Notes under the pieces: model-generated
Database searches by the model: none
Seen by the model: the letters and a program-made list of their open reading frames with translations, nothing else
What the model was told of the DNA's origin: nothing
DNA from: Liquidambar formosana
Lineage: Eukaryota > Streptophyta > Magnoliopsida > Saxifragales > Altingiaceae
Length of the DNA: 64,000 nt
Assembly: GCA_039720395.1 (NCBI GenBank)
Contig: CM077833.1
Coordinates: forward strand, 16,801,133-16,865,132
Reading direction: 5' to 3'
Shown here: in pieces, positions 21,801 to 33,800 of the stretch
How positions within the stretch are numbered: the stretch's first letter is position 1
How the letters are laid out: each line of letters opens with the position of its first letter
Translations under genes and position numbers: made by a program

Positions 21801-24800
21801 ACCGCGACCATACGTGACACCCATCCCCGCCCTTAAGTGGGCCAGTTGTTGTCCCGCGGAGACTCTTTCCGTGGAGTTCGCCACACTCCAAGGGGAAATT
21901 CCTAATGTGTACGCCTTGTACTTGGCGAATCTTTTGCCAGGGAGCCTCCCCGCGGTAGTGGAAAATAGGTCTGCAGCGGTCCCTTATCACGCGGACCGGA
22001 TATCCAAGCAGTTTGGCTTTGATCAGGGAGCCCCTCATCTTTTACCACGCGATGCCCACTGTGGGGCTGTAGACAAACGCTTTACCGTCGCTCAGCTTCC
22101 TCGGCTGTACACCATTGCCAAGAAAATTACCTTCCCGGGAAGGTCTCGCGTGGGGATTTGTTCTGACGAGTATGCGAAATTTTGGACCAGGGTCATCAGT
22201 TCCTACCGGGACTTCATCAAATCGCCTCCTCAGGAAGTACCTACCGCGGTGATTCATCGCGGCGACTATTCCCTCCGGTTGCCTTCTCGAAGGGAGGTGA
22301 AAGGAAAAGGGAAGGAGAGAGTAGAGGAACCGGAGAAGATAATTCCTCCTCTCCGCAAGACCCAGGCCGAGGCGGCCCCCGCCACTCATATTCCCCATGT
22401 CGCGGCAGCTCCAAAAAAGCCTAAGTTTTCAAAGGTAACAGTACTTTTCTCTCTTTTTTTTTTTCTTTCTTTCTTTCTGCCACTTCATAGTTTGTGTGTT
22501 TCCCCTTTTTTAGGCTGAAAGCTCTATGCAGAAACCTGCTGCCACTCTCGGTGCCCTTTCCTCCAGTGCCATGGCAGAGCTAGAGGCCTTGGGCGTAGAC
22601 ATTGATGCCCTAGTTCTTCAAACTGCGCAGGCCGCGGCGCGTCAGGTCAACCAGGCACTAGAATCGAGTCCTGCATCTGATGCCATCAGGGATGACGAGG
22701 TTGGAGACGTTGACTTTTTGGTCCAGACGGACGAGCATGTTCCCCCTCCTCTCGTAATGGACCCCGTCGCCCTTGTCCTTGGCGACGAAGGTGAGGCAGA
22801 GTCTGAAGACTCTCAAACCCCCTTGATAAAGAGGAAGCGGAGACTGGTGAAGAAGTCGAAATCCGCGGTCGTCGAGGGTGCCCAGGGGGAAGGGAGCGAG
22901 GACGAAGAATCTATCCCCAAGAGGGCTAAATTGATGGACCCCTTGGTGCAATCTGATGAGGAGGGTGAACTGCCGGCCTTTATCGACGTCGACCTCGACT
23001 TGGAGGATGAGTTCACCACAGGTGAACCACAGGCGGGTGTCTCTTCCTCCAAGTCGTCTGCTGTTTTGGCTGGATAGGACGCTGTGCTCCCTCAGGTCGC
23101 GGCCAGACAGGTGCCTACTCAGACCAAAGCCCTTGTGGAAATCACTGAGGCTGAAGATAAGGCCAAGGCTGAGGCGGAGGCTAGAATCAAAGCTGGTGAA
23201 GAGAGAGCCAGGGTTGAAGCTAAGGCTCGGGCCGCGGAGAAAAGAGCCAGGCTCGAGGCTGAGGCCGCCGCCAGGGCTGCGGAGGAGAGGGCCGAGGCCG
23301 AAGCAGAGGTCAGGATTAGGGCTGAGGTTGAAGCTGCTGCTTCCAAGGCCCAGGCGGACGCTGAAGCCAAGGCCAAGGCTGAGGCTGAAGCCAAGGCCAA
23401 GGCTGAGGCTAAAGCCAAGGCCAAGGCTGAGGCCGCGGCTAGGTATGAGGCCGAAGCTGCTGCTGCCAAGGCTCGGGCGGATGCTGAAGCAAGGGCTAAG
23501 GCAGAACAGGAGGCCAATGTCCCCATTATTGTTGTTACCAAGACTACTGCTGCTGTTGATGTCGTCCTTGTGGGAGAGGAAGATGAGGCAGATGCCAAGG
23601 TTGCTCCTTATTTCCCAGCCAAGCCTGGTGCTCAGTCTGCAACATCAGGGACTGCTAGTCCATCTTTCGGGGCTACTGGGTTTCAAGGTTTGCACGGCAA
23701 CTTGCTTTCCTATTACTTTCATATGTTTATCTGGTGTAGTAAGAATTTCTAAAAAAAGACCTTGCTTTTTTTTTGTTTTCTTTGTAGCCTTGGCCTCTTG
23801 CCTTCCAGGGTCTTCTTCTCAATCCGCGGCTCGTATCCTGGACTTCCACGGCACCTCTCCCCCTACTTACTCTAAATCTGCTTTGGATGGGGCGGCATCT
23901 TGGCCTTTGGGCATTCATTCACAGCCCGTTCGTGTCGACGTTCGCGGCTATAGGGTGCAATCTTCCTTGGCCTCCATTTTGGAGAGGATTTTTGCGAGAT
24001 ATGGTGACCTCGCCCGAGACTACCCCTTTTCGGCTCGCTTTAGGGTGGTCCTGCTCGAGTCACTTGCCAAAGTAGTCCAGTTGCTTACGCAGGAGTCTCC
24101 GAGGTCCCTTGACTTCTCGGGAGTGAAGTTTATTTCAGATGTTGTCAGGGACCTCGAAGAGGCTAAGATTGACGTGGGCTGGCTACGCGCGGAGGTGGAC
24201 AAAGTCGCCGCTTTTGTTAATTTTGTTGGGGCGAACGACACGATGCAGGGCCTGTCTCGGGAGGTAAAGGACGCGGAGCTCCTCCTAGTTTCCTTGAAGG
24301 CTAAGATGGCGAAGGCGGAGGACGAGTTAGAGAAAGCCCGCGGGGAGCTTCCCTCGAACTTTGATCCCGAGGCTATCTTTTCTCCTAACCTTTTGTAGTC
24401 TTGGTCCTTGTATAGCTATTTTTTGTAATCGGAGTGGATCCTTTTGTAATTACTCATACTTTTATGAATTGGAATGCAAGGATTTCTTTTATTCTTTGGT
24501 TCTTTTTTTCATTTCTCTTAGCTTCAAGGCAATCTTGCATATAAAAATATTTGCCATCATTGCTTATGTTGCCCTCATTCTTTTGAATAGAAGGGAAAGT
24601 TCTTGTGAGTTAGACAAGTCTCCTTGGTGGCTTCGGGGATGCCAGCTCACTTGTGAGACCATTCGGGTGGGCGCCCCTCACTCTTTGCCCCGCGGGCAAT
24701 TTCTTACAAAAGAAATACTTGTATATAAAAGAACTCGTGATCGCACATTCGGCCTCGTTGTATTGTAAGGAATTGCACGCTTCTTCCCAAAAAAAAAAAA

Positions 24801-27800
24801 AAAATTGGTCCTGGGGGTCTTGAGGACGCCATCGTTCCCACGGGGTCTCGAAGGGGGGCATATCTCCTCGGTGATCTCGAGGATGCCAATGTTCTCACGG
24901 GGTCGCGCTTCGCTTTTCTGCCCCGAGGTTAATTTCTTACAAAAGAACTCTTGAGCGCTGATTCAAGCGCTCATTCCTCGCCTCTTTCTTTTGTAAGGAA
25001 TTAAACTGTGTTTTTTTAAAAAAAAAATTGGGCATATCTCCTCGGTGGTTTCGAGGATGCCAATGTTCTCGCGGGGTCGCGCTTCGCTTTTCTGCCCCGA
25101 GGTTAATGTCTTACAAGAAAAACTCTTTTCACGCATATTCTGTTATTCTGTAGTTAATGAAGTTACTTCTGAATAGCATTCCAAAAAACATGTAATAACA
25201 TATCTTGCAAGCTTTCCAATTTACAATCTGGACTTTCTTTTTATGGGTAAAACTTTTTGATCCACAGTGCATTGATTGGCGGAGACAGGCTTTCTGAATT
25301 AACTTCAGCAATTCTGTAGTAGCCAGTATCATAGGCTTCCTTGACCACATAAGGTCCCTCCCATTTAGGTGAGAACTTGTTCGGAGCCACATTTCCCCTC
25401 CTTACATGCTGTGCTGCTCTTAGTACGAGGTCACCTTCTTGGAACGTTCTTGCCTTTACTAGTTGATTATATGCCCTGGATAGCCGTCGCTGGTAGACAA
25501 GGTGTTTCTGCTTGGCCTTGTCTCTTCTTTCATCCAAAACCTCGATGTCAACATTTCGATCCTCGGGATCAACCTCGCTTCTTAACGCCAATCTCGCGGA
25601 CGGTACTGCTATTTCCGCGGGCAACACTGCCTCAGCTCCATAGACCAAAGAGAACGGGGAAGCCTGGGTCGCTCTCCTCTTGGATGTTCGGTAGGCCCAT
25701 AAAGCTAGGGGGAGCATTTCATGCCATGCTCCTGGGTATTCATGCAGCATCCTGCTAAGAATTTTCAGTAAGGTCTTGTTGGTGGCCTCGGCTTGCCCGT
25801 TTCCTTTTGGGTAATACGAGGTGGACTTGTGGTGGACAATCTCGTAACGAGCCAGGAGACTCCGGACATGTTTGTTTACGAATGGTGTTCCGTTGTCAGA
25901 TAGGATTCTCTTCGGGATGCCGAATCGACAAATAATATTCGCGATAATGAAGTTCATTACCGCCGCCCCAGTTGCTTTTTTAAGAGGTATCGCCTCTACC
26001 CATTTGGTATAGCATTCTGTTGCTGCAAGGATCCAAATGTTCCCTCCTCCCGATGCTGAAATAGGCCCAATGAGATCCATGGCCCATGTATGAAAAGGCC
26101 ATGGAGTGGAGAGCCTATAAAGTTCAACCGCGGGGGTGTGGATACGGTTGCCGTGTTCTTGACACGCAAGGCATCTTTTGGCGAATGCTAAACAATCCGT
26201 CTCCATGGGGGGCCAGTAATATCCTATATCCAGGACCTGCTGAAGGAGTTTTCCGCCACCTTGGTGTTCACCACATGCGCCCGCATGTACTTCTTCGAGA
26301 ACTCAAGTAATCTCGGACCCGGCTATGCACAGCAATGGCCCTCCAACAATCCTTCTCCTAAAGAGTTTTCCCTCTTTGTGAAAAAATCTCAGGGCCTTCT
26401 TCTTAACCTGAATAGCCTCAGCTGGCCCGATTGGGAGAGTGTTTTCTTTAAGGTAATCGAGGTAGGGGTATCGCCAATCTCGTTCCTCTCCAAAGCAGCA
26501 TTCCTTCTTGTCGGGGAGGTTATGGCATCCCAAACATTTTTGTTGGAGAACGGTAGCCTCTTTGGCCATGGTGGGCCAATAATACCCTTGTCGCTGAATC
26601 TGCCTGTAAAGACTGACATCGTGCACCCCACATCTTTCCTCGTGGATTTTATGTAACACTTCATCGGCGAGGGTTCTCCCAATGCATCTGCTCAGAACGC
26701 CCTCACTCCCTCTGAAATATAGCTCGCCCTCTAACACTGTGAAAAGCTGGGTGTTCCTCGAAGGAGGGAGTTCTCCTCTTAGCTGTTTTATGATATCCTC
26801 TCTCCAGTCTTTACTGGTTTCATCTTCTTTGCTTCGGAAAGCCTTCGTTGGGATAGGAGCGTGTTGCTTTTCAATCTTTAGGTCGAGGTTTTGTGAGGTT
26901 ATAGCTACTTTTGATGCTAGCTGCTAGCTGTCACACCCCATTTTTGCACCACCTTACTAGGGCTCATCATTTCATGCATGTTTTTGTTTTGTTTTTGAGT
27001 CTAGTCACTTGCATTAGTTTTCTAGAGTCACAAGGACAATGGATATGAATTTTGGTTCAAATTGGAGTTGATCTTGAGGGATAATAAGAGCTTTTGTGAC
27101 TTGAGGGGCATAATCGTCTTTTAAGTCCCAAACTTTTCATTTGACCTTGGAATGATCTCCAAATTGTCAATTGGAGTTCATATGGATGCATATGAGGTCT
27201 TAAGTCCCGTGGCCCTGATGATGAGTTTAGTGTGGTTATTTACGGATTATCCTTGAAGAATTAGTGGGAATCACAGCATGAGATTTTTGGTTAAAATGAA
27301 AAGAAAATTATTTTATTAAATTAGCCATTTTTATCATGACACTAACACGTGTACGTATGTGATGAGTGTGTGTACGCACATACGACACATGTGCATGCGT
27401 GTTAGCGGTCAGTCTCCCAATTTTTATAAAAGACAATTTCCTTTTCCTATTCAGATTAGAAGTCTTTTATCATTATAAAATACCTTTTGATTATTCTCCA
27501 AGGAAACCTAGTCCAGGAAGGAAAGGGAAACTCCAGATTTCAGCTATAAATACTCTCTTAATGTCTTTAAACAAGAGGGAGGAGAAGAGGGTTTGGAGGG
27601 AGTGAAATTCGTCATAATTCAGCAGCAGATTTTCTGAAAACCAGCAGTCGTATTTTAATCATAACTTTTTCATCCGAAGTCAGAATTTGATGAAATTGGT
27701 CTTGTTAGAAAGATAATTCAATTCTCTACAACTTTATATTTCACAAGCTTTGTCCAAATCCAACGTTTTCATACCCAAAAACGCGATTGAAGTTGCTGCT

Positions 27801-30800
27801 GCTGCAAAGTGACGAAAATCACTTTTCTTTTCTCTTGTTCTCTTTTTGTTTTCTATTTCTTTTCAAATTTGAGTGAGTTTTGATCTCTTTGCTGTGATAC
27901 CACTTTGACAAAGAGGAGGATTCGTGTTGGTTTGATTCACTCTAAAGACCTGAGGAGCCACGAACAATTACAAACACAAAGGAAGGCCCTTCCTAAGGTA
28001 TTCTCCTTCTCTATTCAAGCTTAAACTAGGTTTTCATATGGGTTAGGCTTATTGCATGTTAAAGGTAACTTTTTTATCATGTATTAACACTCTAGCTAGT
28101 TAATATACATGGAATATCTATTGTTTATCTACTGTTTAGCATGCTTTAGGGCTGTCCTTTAGGTTTTTAATGCATAGTTATGATTCTTGTGCTCCTATTT
28201 GTCCTTGTGCTAGGATTAGTGTCATTGCATGTTAGAGTTAGGATTTTCATCATGTTATATTGCTTTAGTTAGTTAATATGCATGATTTAATTTCTGTTTA
28301 GTTTGGTTTTAGCATGATTAAAGTATGTCTTGTGGGTTTTTAAGCATATTTGTGAGTTTAGGGTTTTAGAGTCATTGTTTCGTGTTTGTTTTCATATAGC
28401 ATGATAAAGTAGACTTTTTTATTGGTTTTTCTTCGTGTTTGCTGTATATGTTTTTCATATGGAGTAAACATGATAGTTTTGCATGCATGTTAGTATGTTT
28501 TAGGGTTTTTATGCATGATATGGTTCTAGGAATATGTTAGGACTTATTATTGTTCGCTGTTTTTGCTATTGGCATGCTTAGTGGATGATTTTAGGTCATA
28601 ATACTATTCTGTCCAGATTTGCATGTTAGTGTTTTTGCATGGTTTTGAGCACTTGTAAGGGTGCAAATAGGTGTGGTATTTGTCCTATGGCAAATAGGGC
28701 TGCTTATGTCTGAAATAGCTAATGTTTGGAGTAATTGCGATCAGGTAAGTGGGTGTGAAGGTGCCCCAATTCACCTTTCTTCCTTATCCCTTCTCTTCTC
28801 CCTATTTAGGGTTAATTTTTAATATGATCCTATGGTTTAATTAGAGGTTTCCTTCATAAACAAAATTCTGGTTTTTATTAAGGTTTCCATTTTGTGGATT
28901 TCTTTCCTAAAATCAAACTTTCTATCAATTCTCTTTTGATCAAATAAGGAAACCTAGGGTTTTTACCATAGGTTTGTATTAGGATTTAACCTTAGTTCTA
29001 ATCGAACTACGTGGACTTTGATCCATGTATTTCGCTGCATGGTACGTAGGCGCTCTTCGTGAGGCTCAAGTCCGTTCTAGGATCCAAGCATCCTAGGTTT
29101 ATTTATGTTTTCTTTTCTTCTTTTTATTTTCTGTTTTTATTTGCTTATTATGCATGGATGGATGAATGAAATATATGATATGCATGCAATTCTTGTGATG
29201 ATATACTTGCTGATTTTTGTATGGAAAGACTTTAATTTAGCCCAAATGAATTGAGAGACCGAAAGGGTGACATGGGTGCCTATAGGCTTTGCCTAGAACC
29301 TTCCCATGTCATAACTTAGCCTCCGAATCCCCGATTTCTTTGGTTTTCAAAAGATTGGTTTTTGCCTTTCCTTTTTTATGGAGTCATTCAAATTGTTTTC
29401 CTAAAACAACCTGATTTTTAGGGTTTTCCTTGTTTCCTTTAAAAAATAAGGTGGCGACTCCTTTCCTTTTTCTTTTTCAAACCCACTTTCTTTTCAATCC
29501 CTCGTGGGCCCAATTTCCGGGGTTCACACTAGCGTTGCAAGAGCATCCGCATGTCGATTGGATGACCGCGGCTCATGCTCGATTCTGATCTGTCTGAATC
29601 TTCTCATCATGCTCTGAATCTTGCTGCGATACGGCGCCAAGGCATCTTCTTTTACAGCGAAATCCCCGGTGATTTGCCTGACCACTAGGTTCGAGTCTCC
29701 TTGGATACACAGGGTTTCGACCCCGATGTTAAGTGCAGTTAATAATCCCAAGGCCAGAGCTTCATATTCTGCCTCGTTGCTGGAACAAGGAAACATTAGC
29801 TTATAAGATAGTGAAGTTGTTACCCCGTCAAGGGAAGTAAGGACAATACCAGCCCCTGCCTGCCCCGCGGCGGCCGACCCATCAAAACTCATTCTCCATT
29901 CTCCTCTGTCCCCTGCCATCCATGATTCTTCTGCCATTGTGCCCAGGAGATCTTCTGAGGGGGGTTCATACTCGCCACTTGGGAAATGTGCCAATAAATC
30001 GGCCAAAGCCTGACTTTTGATGGTTCGTGGGTTAGTGCAGGTAATATCAAATTCAACAAGGGACAAAAGCCATCTGGCAATCCTTCCTGATAAGGCGGGC
30101 CGCGTAAGGAGAAATCGTATGGGATCGCACTTTGTCACTAACTCAACATGATGCGAAAGCAAGTAGTGCCGGAACTTCTTGGCGGCAAATACCAGGGCGA
30201 GGCAATGTCGCTCGAGGTTGGTGTAGCGCAGTTCTGGCCCTCGAACGATCCTACTGATGTAATAGACAGGCCTCTCCCTGCCGTCGACTTCTTGTGCCAG
30301 GAGTGCCCCAACAGACCTGTTTGTCGAGGTTATGTACATGACTAAGGGATGCCCCGGTCGAGGTGCTACCATGGTCGAGGTTGAGGAGAGGGCTGATTTT
30401 ATTCGCTCAAATGCTACTTCATGCTCTGGCTTCCAGTCGAAGCGTGCGCTCTTCTTCAGTAGGGCTGCGAAAGGGGCCATGGTTTCGGCCAATGCCGGAA
30501 TAAATCTTCTCACATAAGATACTCGCCCAAGGAAACTTTTTAGCTGCTTCACCGAAGAGGGGCGTGGCATTTCTTGTATGGCTCTGGCCTTGCCGGGATC
30601 TATGTCGATCCCTTGGCGATGCACAAGGAACCCGAGAAATTTCCCAGCGGTGACCCCGAAGGCGCATTTAAGTGGATTCATCTTTAGATTATACTTCAAA
30701 CACCTTTCAAAAACTTGCCGTAAATCGGTGAAGTGAGCTTCCCATGTTTTGGATTTAACCACGAGGTCATCCACATAATCTTCAACAGTATCATGCATCA

Positions 30801-33800
30801 TGTCATGGAACATCGCGGTCATGGCTCGCTGATAGGTTGCTCCTGCATTTTTTAATCCGAAGGGCATTACCTCGTAGTAAAAGTTGCCCATTGGGGTTCG
30901 GAAGGCCGTCTTTTCCGCATCCTCTGCTGCCATGCGGATTTGGTTATATCCACTGAATCCGTCCATGAATGAAAACATCTGGTGTCCCGCGGTTGCATCC
31001 ACGAGGGTGTCGATGTTAGGCAGTGGAAATTCGTCTTTTGGGCATGCCTTATTCAGATCTCGATAATCGATACAGCACCGTATTTGCCCGTTCTTCTTTT
31101 TGACTGGGACGATGTTGGCCAGCCAACTCGAGTGTTGGATGGGTTTGATAAACTTGGCCTTCAATAGTCTTTCTACCTCCTGCTTGATTTGAATTTCAAG
31201 CTCGGGTCTGAACGGTCGAGGATGTTGTTTTATAGGCAAGGCCGTTGGGGAGATGTGCAAGTGGTGGGTGGTTACGCTGGGTGCAAGACCTGGCATCTCT
31301 TCATAAGTCCATGCAAACACTTCCTTATACTGCTTAATGAGCTGGATGATCTCCACTTTTTCTGCCGCTGTCATCTTCTTGCTGATGTATATAGGCCGAC
31401 GTTCTCCTCCCTCCTCGGCTAGATTTACTTCTTCCAATTCTTCCTCCTGAGGACGGGGTTGATCCTGCAGACATTCCAGAGCCTCCGCGGGCTCCAAAGG
31501 AGTTTCAGCGTTGTACACCTGGGGGAGAGATTCTTTTTCCTCGGAGGAGCTCTCCCCGATGCACCGTCATAAGCGGTAGACACTTCTTCCGTCCGGGAGA
31601 TCTATCCGGACGCATTGTTTGGTTTCCGCTTCGGTGTTCGTCGTTTCCACCATAGCCCTTGAACGGGCTCTCTTTCTTGGGGGAAGGAAGTTGCCTTTCT
31701 GTGCCTCCCCCCATCTCGGCAGGTGGACTGACCTCGGTGTTACGAGGGTTGCCTCGCCGTCTGGTGCTGCTTCTTCAAAAAATGAAGCTTCTACTATATG
31801 CGCTTCTCTTCTTTCGAATGGCATTATTGAAGCCGGTATGGTCACGCATTTCCCATTCACCACAACTTTTAGACATTGGTGCAAGGAGGAGGGTACTGCC
31901 TTTGCCTTGTGAATCCAAGGTCGTCCGAGGAGGATGTGATATGAAGGCCTCGTGCTAATAACGTGGAACCTCGTGGGTTTCCTGATCTGCCCCACCTCGA
32001 GGTCCACTGTTATGTGGCCGAGGGTAGCTTTTCCTTCCGCGGCAAAGCCAGCGATCTCTATTACTTGTTCCACTATTCTATCTTTCGAGATTCCAGCAGC
32101 CTCAATGGTTGCTAGTGGCATGACATTAATGGATGAACCTCCATCTATAAGAGCCCGTCTGACCTCATTTCCATTAATGAGTGCTGTTAGGTAGAGGGGT
32201 CTATTGTGCATGGTGCACTGAGGGTCGAGGTCTGCGTCACTGAAGGCAATTCTGGACTCTTGAGTCTTCGCGGCACGGTGACCAGACCCTCCTTCTGCAA
32301 AACTTTCCTCATTCTGCTCATGAGCAATTCTGATCATGGCCTTGGTAGCCTCGAATCGCGTTTTCTCATTAAAGCCCATCTGGTCATAAAAGTGGCGAAA
32401 CTTTTGGTGATCCTGTAACTTAGTAGCCATCGTTTCATATCCGGACGTATCTGCCTCCGTCTCTTCTTTAGTGTCGGGCTCTATGCTACTGCGATTTGCC
32501 GCAGTATACACGTGCTCTTTCCTTTTGCCATGTTCCGGGTAAGGCGTGGTGCCTACATTATCAGGCGAGGTTGTGAACTCGAGTTCGTTCGCTTTGACTT
32601 TTCTGGAGAAGATTCTTTTTAAAGACCAACAATCACTTGTAGGGTGTTTCACCCGTCGGTGGTATGCGCAGTATCGCTCATGTTTTTTGTCAGCCGAGGA
32701 TGGTTCCTGACCAACCTCAGGGAGATTTATTGCCCCATCTTGCACCCACTTATTGAGGATGATAAGCACCTCTTTCATGCTACAAGGATAGGGCGGGGCA
32801 TTATTGACTTCGGACTTGTCCTCGGTAGCGCCGCCTCGGGCCCTTTTGGAATTCTCGACTGCTGCCACCATGGGTGGGTTTCTCCTTTCGCTCCGCCATG
32901 GTGTTTTGGTGCCCGCGGGGTTCCGCGGTTGGGAGATGCTGTCACTAATCCTCCTGGCAGCGTCAATAAGTCGTGAGAAATTGCTGAACGTATGGATAAC
33001 GATGTATGGCTTAAAGGTCTGCTGCATTCCTAGCACACACAGGTCCACCAGCTTGGATTCGGAAATGGGTTCCAAGTATTCCATCGCCTTTTCTCTAAAT
33101 CTGCAAACATAACCAACCAAATCTTCACCTGCTTTCTGCCGGATTTGACTTAGTGAAATAATGCTGACACGTTCTTCCATGCAGAAGAACTTATCTGTGA
33201 AAGTGCGAGACATCTGAGGCCACGTGGTCATGGAGCCGGCCTCGAGACTTGTATACCAGGTATAGGCTAGATCCGTAAGTGACTTTGAAAATTCTCGCAG
33301 CCGCAATCCTTCATTACATCGAAACGCCCCTAGGGAGTCGAGGAAGCGCACCACATGTTCCTTCGCGTTTCCCTTTTGGCCGTTAAATAGTGGAAACTTT
33401 AGCGGCGCCACGTATCCAACAGGGTAAGGCTGTCCTGCCAGCTCCATCAGATAAGGTGGTAATAGATCCAGATCAGGCATGATGGGGACAGCGCTACGGG
33501 CTCTTCCTCGTGCGAGGATCCCTTCCATCTCTGACATGGTAATGTACTGCGCTAGTGGCGAAGTTGCCACTTTTCTCACAGGGGCCTCGTTTACCAATGA
33601 TCCACCGGCATCTGACGCTGCCCCATCAGGTACTTCAGATTGTCGTCGAGGAACATGGGGCTCCTCCATTGCACGTCCTCCGTGCGGTGGCTCTGGTGGG
33701 ACGTTCTGCTCATCTTGCGGACTGTCCCTTGGTGGGGGATTGTGTGAGAAGGAGCCTCTACCCGAGGGGCCTTCCTGGATAGTTCGTAATGCCGCAAGGA

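Noticed and set aside
23119..23598. 159-codon Ala/Ser-rich open frame on the - strand
   Set aside because: Reverse shadow of the Ala/Glu/Lys repeat; low complexity and no start context.
22956..24398. 480-codon Arg/Pro/Leu-rich open frame on the + strand
   Set aside because: Up to about 23750 it is an off-frame reading of the acidic and AEAKAKA repeat part of the PMD ORF. Only its last part (from 23788) is real, as exon 3.
26261..26656. 131-codon + strand frame
   Set aside because: Antisense of the Tat integrase region.
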